Shown: positions 1-10,668, numbered from the stretch's first letter. The stretch is 64,000 nucleotides of DNA from Manduca sexta (GCF_014839805.1 NC_051134.1:5797170-5861169), one strand, 5' to 3'. Made by a program: numbers and translations. Notes: a model not told the origin generated them from the letters alone.

Positions 1-667
1 CGCAATGTTGATATTTTACAAAAAGACAAATTAAAACTAAAATCTACCAACTAATAATTACAAAGCAAACATAACTAGGATATAAATCCTTTTATAAATT
101 TGTACGTACTGCTGATTTATTATGTTTCGATTATTGAGATGAAAGAGTAACTCGTGAAGTACGATTTTAAATTACAATGTAGATACAGTAATCACTTTAT
201 TGCGCCCAACACTGTAGGGCATGAGCTATTAAGTATTTTTTTATAACTTAGAAAAACATCATCGTTTCATGCCAAGACTTCGAACTTCCGTACACGGCTT
301 ATTGTGCGCAGCAGAAATAAACAAAGCATTTGTACCTATTTACCCAGACGGACTTACTTCAAACACGTAAGTATTTGTAAATACCCAAAATTGGATCACA
401 GATAAAATTTACACTCGCGCAATGTGTCATCAAACAAATAATATTTACGTCACCGTCTATTGCGTACGTGCTAGTACAAACGCTTTCACCACGAGCCTAT
501 CAAGATTTACATTTCATACGTTACAAGGAAAACTATGTGGATGATGTTGATAAACATCTTCAAGGTTCAAATTTAATTACAAGCTGATTGAACATTGAAG
601 TAACTAAAACAATACTTCGAAACGAAAATACAATAAATAAATTAACAAAGAGTCGGACATTTGCATA

Positions 668-915
668 TATATTTTTATACAAGCACAGCAAAGACCCCAC
701 AGCACCTGATGGTAAGTGGAGTGGGGTCCAGTAGAATGTCGACTGACGAGAGATGATTACCCCGCGACAGTCGACACAATTATGCTGTCTTTTTGAACTG
801 GATATAGACAGGCTTATCGCGGAACGCGACAAACTTACGTAGTCCACTATGGCGGGTTTAACACCTTGTGTATGGCGGTCGCTATGAGTATAAAATATAT
901 CCCACCATCAGCAGA
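668..915 (-). repeat. Dispersed retroposon-like repeat (family R), copy in A
   Basis: Read on the minus strand it starts with a ggatatattttat head, continues through tacacaaggtgttaaacccgccatagtg, split here as tacacaaggtgtt and aaacccgccatagtg, and contains a gtcgac...gtcgac pair. It ends with ggaccccactccacttacc followed by an A-rich tail. The same family occurs at 12248, 18951, 23588, 30341, 42846, 48335 and 58565. The A-rich 3' end suggests a LINE 3' end or a SINE. No internal Pol III B box is evident. Confidence 0.75.
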
Positions 916-1520
916 TAAGGAAGGTTATAAGGAATCAAGTTATTTGGTGATATGACTACAGTCAGAAATAGCTACAAAGCCAAGGCAGTTGAGGGCTTCC
1001 CCTATGGAGATGAGGAAGATGGAATTGCCGGCAATTGAGCGCATGAAATACAACAACACAACTTGATTCTCTACAGCAGCTTACCCCGGATAGGTCAACT
1101 CATTTGGGCTAGAGATTGCTTTCAAATTATCACTAGGATTCACCAATACCATGATAGTTGATACTAAGTAATTTTAGCAAATTTGTAAATAAATTGTTTC
1201 GAGAGATATTCGAGTACTTAATGACGATGTGGCGCATTTGAAAAACTCCATAATCAGGGTCACTGTGGTGGAACAAGATTATTAGAGTGACTAACACGTA
1301 CAAAACACAGAGGCCAACGGCTCCCTAGAAAACGATTCTAAGCAACGCTTAAAATTGTTAAGCAATTTGACAAAGCTAAAAATAACTTCAAACAAAATTA
1401 TTATGAAGATATTAAATCCGTCATTTATAACATAAGGTAATTTTATTTCCACGGAGAAATAGAAAAAAATTAGCCACGCGAATCTGTTTACCATCCCTTG
1501 CGACTTGAATTATATGTATA

Positions 1521-1700
1521 CTAGAGCTTTTGCTCGCGGCTTCGCCCGCGTGAAGGTTTCCGGGATAAAACTCCCGCTATATATTTTCCGGAGATAGAAA
1601 GTAGCCTATAACCTTTTCAGGGTCTTAAACTATCTCCATACCAAATTTCATAAAAATCCGTTCAGTATATTTAGAGAAAATAGATAACATATAGACACAA
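1521..1700 (+). repeat. Lepidopteran-type dispersed repeat (cgcggcttcgcccgcg family), copy in A
   Basis: It begins with ctag...tttgctcgcggcttcgcccg, contains gtagcctataacc and catacc...tttcataaaaatccgttcag, and lacks the acatacat tail seen in the copy at 10410. The 8-bp inverted core (cgcggcttcgcccgcg) is typical of a repeat very common in moth and butterfly genomes. No coding capacity is seen. Confidence 0.7.
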
Positions 1701-2214
1701 AAAGGGGGATTTTATTTTATGATATGTATAGATATCTATCAATAAAGTGGCTGTAAGATCAGTCGATTAAGATCGTGGCGGACCTGGATGCGACTGGTTC
1801 GAGACCGCGAGAAGTGACATAGCATGAGAGTGGTCTTTACGACTTTACCTAGTACTAGAACTCTGTAGGTTGTGTTGACGATGGGTGTCTCATACATCTT
1901 ACGCATAGCTATACATATATAATATACATTGTAAAGCCAAGGCGATATAAAGTCAATGATAACGAAAAACTACGGTTTTACAATCGCTATAAAACCGTCA
2001 GCCTACATGAAAACGAACCCATTATAGATAAGGGTGCAATCATTAGAACCGTTTCACCATTTTATGACGGCTAAAGCGCTGTTATTATAGATTGTAGGTA
2101 GCAATTAACTTGCAACGATAATGGAACTACTGAGGGGTTCGGGAGACTATATTCGATGGAGTTAATGCTTAGTGTACACTATACATAACTCGGTAATTAA
2201 AAGAGCTGGGTCAG

Positions 2215-2323
2215 ATGGCCACTCAGGTTATCAACGTCTATGAACAATTACTTCAGGAGAATCGAACAAGCCCTGCTGACTTTGTTTTAAGGAATGGGTT
2301 CTGGGTCTTCGGAAATCTCGCTG
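2215..2323 (+). CDS. Candidate first coding exon of an unidentified host gene (copy A)
   Basis: An ATG opens 36 codons plus one base, ending at a consensus splice donor (CTG|GTAAGT). The peptide starts MATQVINVYEQLL and ends RNGFWVFGNLAG. An in-frame TAA lies eight codons upstream (taattaaaagagctgggtcag before the ATG), so this ATG is the only start unless an acceptor at the cag just before it is used. I do not recognise the family. The segment is identical in copies B (13799) and C (25147), while nearby sequence varies by small indels, which is compatible with constraint but also with simple identity of alleles. No following exon could be identified. A downstream open stretch at 2356-2481 (MRGLALLKYLAPY start, 41 codons, stop) is also unchanged but looks incidental. 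It may be a chance ORF next to a chance donor. Confidence 0.4.
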
Positions 2324-4020
2324 GTAAGTAATTACTTTTAAAGCTTTTATAGTAATGAGAGGCCTGGCACTGCTGAAATATCTAGCTCCTTATCATTTGA
2401 AACGATTTAAGGCATCGTCTACCACGCTGGTCAATGGGTTGGCACTTGAAATACCTTCAAAAATCCTTTGGATTACTTAAAGTTTAATTAAGTTACATAC
2501 CTTATACTTTGTATTAATAAGTTCTTTTCGCTATGGTGTTTCTTCATTTGCTTAAATAGATTTTATCATTTGTTATATGGCTGTCACGTTATGTCTGACT
2601 ACCTACAAGTATGGGTGTACATTTATTTAACCTTCCACAGCACGCATTGTTTGCGTGTCTTTTTTATAAAAAATAAAGTAACAAACAAAACGACCCGCCT
2701 TGTAAACATTACCACGGTCAAGGACGATTCCAACTCGAAACAAAAATATTTTGTAGTTGAATGTACTCTTGAATCTATTATAAAATAGCTTTTTTTCTCC
2801 TTTCAAGATGCTAATGCGTATTACATCCTCGCTAGTTAAGTTCAGGCAATGTACGGGGGTAATCCTATTGGGATTTACTAAGCAGAATTAAAGATATCTG
2901 ATTCATTTCTGTTCTTTACTTTTCCTGGGTTAAAAAACAGCTTATAGCACTAATTTGTAATGTCCTATTAGAGAAAGAATTTTCAAATTCGGCTCAGTAG
3001 TTCCAGAAATTAGCCTTTACAAAACTAAAAACTTTCAAAATTTTACTGTTTATAATATCAGTATAGATTTAAGTCATATATATTCCAAATAATTAGAATT
3101 ATTATAGTCCGGTAGAAAATCAACAAAGTATAAGGCTTTGAATTTCGGTAGAAGGGTACGCGTCCACAAACGGAAAAAAGGCGCAAAACGCGCACGTGAC
3201 GACATCGGAAATTACGATGCATGCGAAATCCACTTCTGCATATTGTAATATTTGCCTTGTTTCTAAACCAATTGTAATGCAGTTTTTGCAGTACTTCTTG
3301 CTTTAACATATAATGTATAAAATTGAACAGGTAAATTTCCCATTGCAAACTGGAGGCACATGTCCGATATTTGTAGATCTACTAAGGAAAAAACCCTATA
3401 TATTAACCCAATTATTTGCCATTGATTGTTAAATGTAATAGCGGTAAAGGATAAAGAATAACATTGTAACAGGTGGTAACATTTTACGGGACTATTATAA
3501 TTGGAATTTTGAGACCGCTTTTAAAATCCAGAATTAGTAAACCTTTTTTTGGTGTTCTGACAAGTCGCTTATTGGGTTCAAGCGATGTACTCCCAGAAGG
3601 TCGGTTGAAGCATCCAGCTCAAACAAATTGTGTTCAAAAATCCTCACAAACGAAATTGGATCCGGGACTTCCCGGCCACAGACCGTTAGCCTGACTGGAG
3701 AAGAGGTAGTAGATATACCTAAGGACTAACGAATATAGGTAATTGCATTATAGACGAATTGGGAGACTGTTTTACAGTATAAGAGTCAGCGCTAATCGTC
3801 GAATATAATGCGACCAAATACAAAAGTCAAGCTGCCAATTATACAAAAGTGCATAAAGTTTTAACTGCTTTATACGTTAACTGACGGATAATACTTATAC
3901 ATTGTGAAAGCCCTTAATCGTAATAAAGAACTATTAACTAAACCACAGACAAATTAAACATACCTCCAACCATCCCTATATTACAAAACAAAATCGTGCC
4001 ATATTCAGATTTAAAATGAA
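2324..4020. other. AT-rich, no gene recognised (copy A)
   Basis: Short open frames occur on both strands, but they change length between the copies through single-base indels and show no recognisable domain. If the exon at 2215-2323 is real, this would be the start of its first intron. Confidence 0.5.
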
Positions 4021-4022
4021 TA

Positions 4023-5032
4023 CTTAGTCTGGCCATAAATACTGTTACACTTAATTATAAAAAAATATTACATTTGAATTTCGAATCTGTCATTTTTATA
4101 CGATTGTTCATTGTGTTTTCTCATTTTGGCGCCAATACATTGTAAAATATTTTGCGATATTAAAATGGTGTGGGGGTGATAAAAGAGAACCGAATCGCTG
4201 TGATAGCATTACACAAAGTAGGTATGGAGCCAAATGCAATTTTAAAACTCTCCATACACTTGGTATTAGTAAAATGTTTGTGTACCGGGCTATTAATAGG
4301 TACAATGAGACCTCCTCTGTTTGTGACAGAAAAGATCTGGCCGTCCACGTAGTGTTCGTACGAAAAAGGTGGTCAAAGCAGTAAGGAAAGAATTCGAAGA
4401 AATCCTGTCCGAAAGCAAAAGATTTTATCTCGGGAAATGAAGATAGCACCTAGAACCATGTCGCGTATTTTAAAAGATGACTTAGGACTTGCAGCCTATA
4501 AGAGACGCACTGGCCATTTCTTAACTGATAATTTAAAGAAGAATAGGGTGGTAAAATCGAAACAACTACTGAAGCGGTACGCAAAGGGAGGTCACAGAAA
4601 AATTTTGTTTACGGATGAGAAAAATTTTACAATTGAGCAACATTTTAACAAACAAAATGACCGTATTTATGCTCAAAGCTCTAAGGAAGCTTCCCAATTA
4701 GTCGACAGAGTGCAACGTGGACATTATCCGACTTCAGTGATGGTTTGGTGGGTGTTAGCTATGAAGGAGTGACTGAGCCATATTTTTGTGAAAAGGTATC
4801 AAAACATCGGCACAAGTGTATCAAGATACCATTCTTGAGAAGGTAGTTAAGCCCCTTAACATCACCATGTTCAATAACCAAGTATGGTCCTTCCAGCAAG
4901 ACTCGGCGCCGGGTCATAAAGCTCGGTCCACGCAGTCTTGGTTGGAATCGAACGTTTCGGACTTCATCAGAGCTGAAGACTGGCCGTCGTCTAGTCCCGA
5001 TCTTAATCCGCTGGATTATGATTTGTGGTCAG
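4023..5032 (+). mobile_element. Mariner-type DNA transposon (DD37D, maT-like), 3' part lost in gap
   Basis: It is inserted at a TA (4021-4022). The 5' terminal inverted repeat begins cttagtctggccataaata. It matches, inverted, the 3' end in copy C (26995 backwards: cctagtcttgccataaata), where TA follows at 26996. Copy B has the empty site (15608-15609). The element runs into the 500-N gap, so its true right end is unseen. The catalytic aspartates are at 4614-4616, 4900-4902 and 5014-5016, and the last two are separated by 37 residues. This is the DD37D spacing of the maT group of the Tc1/mariner superfamily, known from Lepidoptera. Confidence 0.9.
4165..5032 (+). pseudogene. Mariner transposase, frameshifted and gap-truncated
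   Basis: Transposase cuts and joins the transposon ends in the nucleus. In order there are an N-terminal helix-turn-helix region (KENRIAVIALHKVGMEPNAI, from about 4179), a GRPRS linker-like patch near 4340, and a second DNA-binding part (MKIAPRTMSRILKDDLGLAA, 4437 on). The catalytic core follows, with FTDEKNF (D1), QQDSAPGHKAR (D2) and SSPDLNPLDYDLW (D3). The reading passes through at least four frames: the ATG at 4165 is out of frame with the HTH, there is a shift near 4245, another before 4437, and one between 4740 and 4816 where an early stop ends one frame. Several shifts lie in or near homopolymers. As written it cannot make an active enzyme. The C-terminus lies in the gap and is represented by the remnant at 26601. 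Confidence 0.88.
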
Positions 5033-5532
5033 NNNNNNNNNNNNNNNNNNNNNNNNNNNNNNNNNNNNNNNNNNNNNNNNNNNNNNNNNNNNNNNNNNNN
5101 NNNNNNNNNNNNNNNNNNNNNNNNNNNNNNNNNNNNNNNNNNNNNNNNNNNNNNNNNNNNNNNNNNNNNNNNNNNNNNNNNNNNNNNNNNNNNNNNNNNN
5201 NNNNNNNNNNNNNNNNNNNNNNNNNNNNNNNNNNNNNNNNNNNNNNNNNNNNNNNNNNNNNNNNNNNNNNNNNNNNNNNNNNNNNNNNNNNNNNNNNNNN
5301 NNNNNNNNNNNNNNNNNNNNNNNNNNNNNNNNNNNNNNNNNNNNNNNNNNNNNNNNNNNNNNNNNNNNNNNNNNNNNNNNNNNNNNNNNNNNNNNNNNNN
5401 NNNNNNNNNNNNNNNNNNNNNNNNNNNNNNNNNNNNNNNNNNNNNNNNNNNNNNNNNNNNNNNNNNNNNNNNNNNNNNNNNNNNNNNNNNNNNNNNNNNN
5501 NNNNNNNNNNNNNNNNNNNNNNNNNNNNNNNN
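5033..5532. other. Assembly gap, exactly 500 N
   Basis: A run of exactly 500 N, the same length as the second gap, is a scaffold placeholder of unknown true size. Left of it is the mariner, and right of it is unrelated sequence. Confidence 0.98.
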
Positions 5533-6332
5533 TGCCGTGCCCTCTGAACCCTGACCAGTGATTTTTTAAGTCAACCTGCGAAAAGGAAATTTGTTTTGCT
5601 CCAGCCAGTTCTTAAAATTGGTTAAGCGTGCTACACATTGCGCCAGGGGTGTGCCCTTAGATAAATAACCAAGCAAACTACACCACTGCTCATAAGGCGA
5701 TGCGGTGTGCCGATGCTCCACGTTTGCCAGTCCGAGGCAGTTACGACCTCTAGTAGATGCGCAGCTCTATTTCAATATCCAATAGTTCAAACTGCAGACA
5801 ATACCGCTTCGTTATTGGCGGTTTCGACGTATTCTATAAATGAACTAAAAAGAAATTTCTTTTCTTTATTGTTTATTCGTGAAAAAATATCGTTTCAATA
5901 TTGGTGCAAAAGCTTCCGAATTCTGTTACTATAAAATATAACAACAATAGGACAGTTGGAGACCTCAAGATTTGGCATCATAATACAAATGACTTCAAAA
6001 CTGAGTACCTTTATATATAGTATAAACCTCTGAGTCATAAGTCGCAATTCGCTGTACAAAGATGAGGCAGTAGCATTTATGAAGCAAATAATAAAATTAA
6101 ACACAAACCGGACTAGTGCAACACGCTCCGAGAATAACAAACATTGATAAAGATAAACTCTGTAGAGGATAAAACTGATGTTTTAAGACGAAATGAAGAT
6201 GCGTACATACAAAAGCATACACCCAGTTATTATGGGCCTATCAAAAATATAATTAACAAAGAGAGACTTTATTTCATGCCTATTAAGGCCGCTCTTAAAA
6301 GGCTGTTAGCTGCAGCTTTAGTTGATGGACAA
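5533..6332. other. Unique flank left of the LTR element, no gene recognised
   Basis: This is the left end of contig 2 and does not match the sequence right of the mariner site in copies B or C. An open frame of about 63 codons runs 6144-6332 into the LTR (it contains YIQKHTPSYYGPIKN) but resembles nothing I know. The last five bases, gacaa (6328-6332), are the target duplication of the LTR element. Confidence 0.5.
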
Positions 6333-6452
6333 TGTTATATATGTAGTTATAAGTATAGCGTGCTGCGTACACGCCCTTGTCGATGGGCTAATAAATTAGT
6401 GCGTTACGAGCCAGCGTTTGTTTCACTCGTGTCCCGTATTGCATACTTAACA
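6333..6452 (+). repeat. 5' LTR
   Basis: 120 bp, TG...CA, identical by eye to 9296-9415. It is unusually short for a gypsy element. No clear TATA box was identified, and LTRs of this kind carry the promoter and polyadenylation signal. Confidence 0.95.
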
Positions 6453-6453
6453 G

Positions 6454-6470
6454 TGGCGACGAGTACCCAC
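6454..6470 (+). promoter_or_regulatory. Candidate primer-binding site
   Basis: TGGCGACGAGTACCCAC begins two bases after the LTR. A TGG start right after the LTR is the usual mark of a tRNA 3'-CCA primer site. I cannot name the tRNA without a search. Confidence 0.5.
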
Positions 6471-6491
6471 ACAAAAAAGGAAGAAAAAATC

Positions 6492-6576
6492 ATGGCTACT
6501 TTTGGCATTTTGTCTAGTTTTGATCATTCCATACAAGAATGGAAAGTGTATAAAAGTAGACTATCACAGTGGTTTA
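6492..6576 (+). pseudogene. Gag N-terminal remnant
   Basis: The ATG at 6492 opens MATFGILSSFDHSIQEW followed by KVYKSRLSQWF. The pattern, an acidic start followed by W..Y..R..QWF, resembles gag starts of insect Ty3/gypsy elements. At about 6571-6580 it runs straight into the RT coding sequence in another frame, so the rest of gag, the nucleocapsid zinc knuckle and the protease are missing. The gag frame stops at 6650 after about 24 off-frame codons. Confidence 0.65.
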
Positions 6577-7284
6577 TCGCCTATTGTTCCGGTACTGAAA
6601 CGCGACGGGTCCGTCAGAATATGCGCCGATTACTCCGTGTCAATAAATAAACAACTTTTGGTAGAACAATACCCATTGCCTACTGTTAATGAGTTATTCG
6701 CCAAGTTGTATGGAGGCCAACAATTCTCCAAGTTAGACCTCTCTATGGCTTATAATCAGTTTGTATTAGACAAAGAATCACAGTCTATAACTTGTATAAA
6801 TACACACCGGGGCCTTTTTGTATACACGCGTATGGTATTCGGCCTTTCAAGTGCGCCGGCAATCTTTCAAAGGGCTATGGAGTCGATTTTATCGGGTGTT
6901 GACGGCGTGTTATGTTTATTGGACGACGTCCTAATTACAGCCGACAACAGCAAATTGCATTTAGAAAGACTTCACATTGTTCTGCAAAGATTACAAGACG
7001 CGGGACTCATTTTACAAAAAGATAAGTGTGAGTTCTTTAAAGATGAAATTAATTATTTAGGATATGTAATTAATAAAATGGGTTAAAAAGTCACCGGATA
7101 AGGTTAAAGCAATTTTAAGCGCTCCGGTACCGGATAATGTAAATAAGTTACAATCTTTTTTAGGCCTGGTTAATTATTACAGAAATTTTGTTCCCGACGC
7201 TTCCAGTATTTTAAGTCCTTTATATGAGTTATTAAAAAAGGGTATCAAATGGACTTGGGTAAAAGCCATAACGAAGCATTCTGT
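6577..7284 (+). pseudogene. Ty3/gypsy reverse transcriptase, N-terminus deleted, frameshifted
   Basis: RT copies the element RNA into DNA in cytoplasmic particles. Visible motifs are SPIVPVLKRDGSVRICADYS, LDLSMAYNQF, VFGLSSAPAIFQRAME and the catalytic box LLDDVLI (usually YxDD or xLDD in this clade), then INYLGYVI. A stop at 7084 follows INKMG, and the frame resumes as KSPDKVKAILSAP, then LVNYYRNFVPDAS, the connection region. A second break is near 7265 (after KGIKWTWV). The fingers segment that normally precedes SPIVPV is lost at the gag junction. Confidence 0.88.
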
Positions 7285-7745
7285 AAAATAAAAAAATATT
7301 ATCATCGGACAAAGTTCTTGCACATTACAATCCTCAGTCTAAACTAATTTTAACAGTAGATGCCTCGCCAAATGGATTAGGGGCAGTATTGTCTCAAGTA
7401 GGGAAGACGGCGCGGAAAGGCCATTATCATTTGCATCGCGTACCTTAAATTCGGCAGAAAAGCGCTATGCGCAGATACAAAAAGAGGCAACTGCGATAGT
7501 TTTCGGCGTGAAACGATTCCACCAATATTTATATGGGCGGGCAAATCCTTTTATATTGCGCACCGATCACAAGCCACTTGTCACTATATTTGGACCACAC
7601 AAAGGTATTCCCGAGGTATCGGCAAATAGGCTGCAAAGATATGCAATTTTTCTCAATGCATATAATTATGTTATCGAGTACATTCGTAGTGCCGATAACT
7701 GTGAGGACTATTTGTCTCGCGCGAGCCTCCCCGAAGTCGGTGATG
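7285..7745 (+). pseudogene. RNase H domain of gypsy pol, frameshifted
   Basis: RNase H removes the RNA template after first-strand synthesis. The start reads LTVDASPNGLGAVLSQVG, with the first catalytic D in TVDAS. The frame then shifts near 7410, and the sequence continues as RPLSFASRTLNSAEKRYAQ and QKEATAIVFGVKRFHQYLYG. It ends with the conserved FILRTDHKPLV (catalytic D) and YIRSADNCEDYLSR. The order and spacing are normal, so only the frameshift breaks it. Confidence 0.85.
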
Positions 7746-7799
7746 GTGGAGGGCAAGTGCATGATCCGGCCGCCTCGGCCGCTGTGCCCGCCGCTGTAG

Positions 7800-9229
7800 A
7801 CGACCGAGCAGCATACGTAAACTTTGTTTTTGAGGGTAATTTGCCGATAACCTTAGATCAATTACGAGAACATACGCGAAAGGATATTACTTTATGTAAA
7901 GTTATACAATACGTTTTACAAGGCTGGCCTAGGAAAATGGATAATATAGGTTTAAAACCTTATCATAAATGTAGACTTCAGTTGGCTTTTGAAAATGGGT
8001 GCCTTATGAAGGGTCACAAAGTTGTTATACCCCAAGCTCTGCAGAGTACTGTATTAAATGAATTACACCACTCTCATCTGGGTATAGTAAAAACAAAAGC
8101 AGAGGCGCGTTCACGATTTTGGTTCCCGAACATAGATAATGCACTGGAAAAAATGATAAGTGCATGCAACATTTGCATTCAACTCAGACCAACACCGCCG
8201 CGTGCGCCCCCTGGCAACATGGCAATTCCCACCGAAAATATTCTATAGGGTACATCTAGATTTTTTAGGACCTATTAATAACCGGATGTATTTAATTATT
8301 GTAGACGCATACTCCAAGTGGGTAGAAGTATACGACACATCCAATGCATGTACTACGAGTGTTGTAATTGAAAAACTTTGCGAATTTATGTCTCGATTTG
8401 GGGTCCCCACACTATAGTAAGTGACAATGGATTAGCTTTTACATCACAAGAATTCCAACAGCATTGCTTACTCAATGGTATAACTCATATAACATCGCCG
8501 GCTTATCACCCTGCGAGTAACGGGCAAGCAGAAAGCTATGTGAAAATAATTAAGAAAGGCCTTCGAACCAGTTTACTGTCATCGGATAATCAAAAAACCA
8601 GTAAATTGAATTTGTTAAAATACTTATTTCACTATCGTAATTCGGTACACTCTGTCACAGGCCTTTCTCCGGCTCAAATAGTATATGGCGAAAATCTTAG
8701 GTCACGTTTAGATTTACTTAATCCTAAGCCCGTGCGGCCGTCCTCGTCGTCAATCACATCTCTTACTGACCGTGTTAAACAACAACAGTGCTCGCAGAAT
8801 AAGTACTATGGCGGTAAAAATAAACAGTGTTATAGTGTTTATGACAAAGTTTTATACAAAAAATATTTTAATGGTAATAAGTTTGTTTGGTGCAAAGGAA
8901 TTATTGTAAAAAGACTTGGAAAGGTTTTATATTTAATTAAAGATGTAGTGCATTTAAAGTTATTAAAAAAGCACAAAAACCAAATTATTTTGTTCCGAGG
9001 CGATCAGGATGCCCAAAGTTATGACTACATGGATGGCGATAACTACGATGAAAGTGAGCAGTGCGCCACCGTCGCGCCTAACTCGCCCCCGACTGTGAGG
9101 GAAGAGGAACCGAGGCCGGAGGACGTGGACACGCGGTCATCGTTGTCGTCACCTTTAACAAAGGTGCCTCCCTCAAGGAGTACTGTTAGACTATTGCGAC
9201 CGATTCCTAGAGTTAATTATAAGGTGTAA
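7800..9229 (+). pseudogene. Gypsy integrase with zinc finger and C-terminal domain, two frameshifts
   Basis: Integrase inserts the DNA copy, producing the 5-bp duplication seen here. The HHCC zinc finger is at about 8065-8190 (HHSHLGI then CNICIQL). Core triad residues lie in VHLDFLGP (first D), VSDNGLAF (second D) and NGQAESYVK (E). A stop at 8246 in the first frame and one near 8415 in the second split the core over three frames. The last frame (8378-9229) continues through a C-terminal domain (FVWCKGIIVKRLGKVLYL) and an acidic, proline-rich tail. The frame ends 66 bases before the 3' LTR. Confidence 0.87.
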
Positions 9230-9282
9230 AATTGTTATTTTTAAAAGTATAGTATTAGTATTTCTTTGTATTGTGTCCTTTT

Positions 9283-9295
9283 GAAGGGGAGAAGG
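9283..9295 (+). promoter_or_regulatory. Polypurine tract
   Basis: GAAGGGGAGAAGG abuts the 3' LTR and is the expected plus-strand DNA synthesis primer of the element. Confidence 0.85.
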
Positions 9296-9415
9296 TGTTA
9301 TATATGTAGTTATAAGTATAGCGTGCTGCGTACACGCCCTTGTCGATGGGCTAATAAATTAGTGCGTTACGAGCCAGCGTTTGTTTCACTCGTGTCCCGT
9401 ATTGCATACTTAACA
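9296..9415 (+). repeat. 3' LTR
   Basis: Identical to 6333-6452 and followed by the target duplication gacaa (9416-9420). Confidence 0.95.
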
Positions 9416-9835
9416 GACAATAAATGGAATTCTTTGACTTCACTTTTTAATCAACCCACAACACTCATATTTTATAGGGTCTTGTTTCCATACTCTATGC
9501 TACATCGATGTAAACACAGACTTCACGCTCTATTACACTTTCATGTTACTTAACACGCCATGAGTTAGTTCATGTAAACCTTACAATTACTGTAATAAGT
9601 TCCAATATGCCTTGCTAAACTATTCCGCCCTCATACCCGCCACTGCAACTCCTGTAAGCTAGGATCGGCAGATGCGCATTGCTTAGGGGTTGATAGATAT
9701 TTGCACATATCTAGATAGCGACCACTATAAAATAGTGGTTAGTGGTGTTCGTATGAATGGAGGAGTCACTCTAGATTTATAAGATAGCTCACAAGTGCTA
9801 TCTATACAGGTGATATTGAAATTCTGGAATTTATA
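9416..9835. other. Right flank of the LTR element, no gene recognised
   Basis: It contains two short perfect hairpins: accactat-aaa-atagtggt at 9721-9739, and agatagc...gctatct near 9783-9804. It lies outside the block shared with copy C, which begins at 9836. Confidence 0.5.
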
Positions 9836-10409
9836 GTAGAATACAGGGTCATTTTGACATTGCGTTACTAAATGAAACGACATACTCTTCTTCACCTTTG
9901 CTGACATTGTACCAAAAATCTTTCCTTAATAATTAATATTTTCACGAAAAATTCTGGTTTTAGTTTTCTGTTTTTTTTATCATTTTATAGTTTAATGCGA
10001 ATATGGCGTGTGCGTGTATATTACGGGGCATCTCGAAGCTGACGGTGTCCACATTATTCCATCGACTGTAATGTGATATTGCATAGTGTACATGCATTTT
10101 AAACTCAATTTGCGGAGACCGGTTGGTTTGCTGAGTAAAGTTTAATCACGGAGATATGTTTTATGTGCATAATACATAGATAGCATTGATTATGACTCCG
10201 CGCGTATTTACACCATTTAAGTACATTAATATTTGTGGAAAGTCATTCCGAAGTTGAACATCTTTTTGATGGCACAAAATCTCACAGATTACAATTTCTA
10301 ACTTCTATACCTACTTTTTAGTAATGTTTTAGCTTGACCAGGTCATTGGCTAACTTGGCGACCTTTGTTGTTCGATGTTATTAAAATAGTTCTATTATCG
10401 TATATTATA

Positions 10410-10668
10410 CTAGCTTTTGTTTGCGGCTTCACCCACGTGAAGGAGTTTTCTAGGATAATGTTTTTTTTCGACTTACTTGATATTATGACCAAATTAGATA
10501 AAATCATTATAAATTGTAGCCTATGTGTTATTCTGATGTATAACCAATATTATTGTAAAGTTTCATCCAAATCCGTTCAGTAGTTTTTTCGTAAAAGTGG
10601 AACAAACATACATACATACATACATCCATCCTCACAAACTTTGGCATTTATAATATAATTAGTAAGAT
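10410..10668 (+). repeat. cgcggcttcgcccgcg-family repeat with acatacat tail (copy B)
   Basis: Full-length-looking copy: ctagcttttgtttgcggc start, gtagcctatgtg, tttcatccaaatccgttcag, then (acat)n, cctcacaaactttggcattt and a final attagtaagat. Same family as 1521 and, inverted, 35917. Confidence 0.75.

Larger units (their letters stand above)
1..4022. repeat. Copy A of the triplicated ~11-kb locus (right part)
   Basis: The block aligns base for base, apart from scattered substitutions and short indels, with 11588-15609 (copy B) and 22930-26600 (copy C). It enters from the left edge of the window and ends at the TA dinucleotide (4021-4022) where a mariner is inserted. Copies B and C share some variants against A, for example ctagttttt at the start of the repeat at 1521, where A has ctagagctttt. 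It contains one dispersed retroposon, one cgcggcttcgcccgcg repeat and one candidate exon. Because the copies are separated by assembly gaps, this may be one allele of a single locus. Confidence 0.93.
6333..9415 (+). mobile_element. Ty3/gypsy LTR retrotransposon, internally deleted, identical LTRs
   Basis: The element spans 3083 bp and is bounded by two identical 120-bp LTRs (TGTTATATATG...CTTAACA) and a 5-bp target duplication, gacaa (6328-6332 and 9416-9420). It has a candidate primer-binding site directly after the 5' LTR, a polypurine tract directly before the 3' LTR, a gag start, and the pol order RT, RNase H, integrase, which defines Ty3/gypsy. The coding part from mid gag to the front of RT is missing, and pol is broken by frameshifts. 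Identical LTRs point to a young insertion, so the damage was either carried by the source copy or arises from sequencing error. No env-like frame is seen. Confidence 0.95.

Noticed and set aside
560..847. 95-codon minus-strand frame, also at 12185 and 23569
   Set aside because: It lies over a dispersed family R repeat and changes with indels between copies.
2570..2788. Frame MLYGCHVMSDYLQ... present in all copies
   Set aside because: AT-rich, no domain, and the 3' end changes between copies. Conservation is explained by the copies being near identical.
3058..3348. 96-codon minus-strand frame, also at 14704 and 25988
   Set aside because: Frame and length differ between copies because of single-base indels, and there is no motif.
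5018..5561. Open frames running through the first N block
   Set aside because: They consist of unknown residues. Only the left flank (mariner) is real sequence.
6144..6650. Host gene reading into the LTR
   Set aside because: The upstream 63 codons resemble nothing and the rest is LTR and gag remnant.
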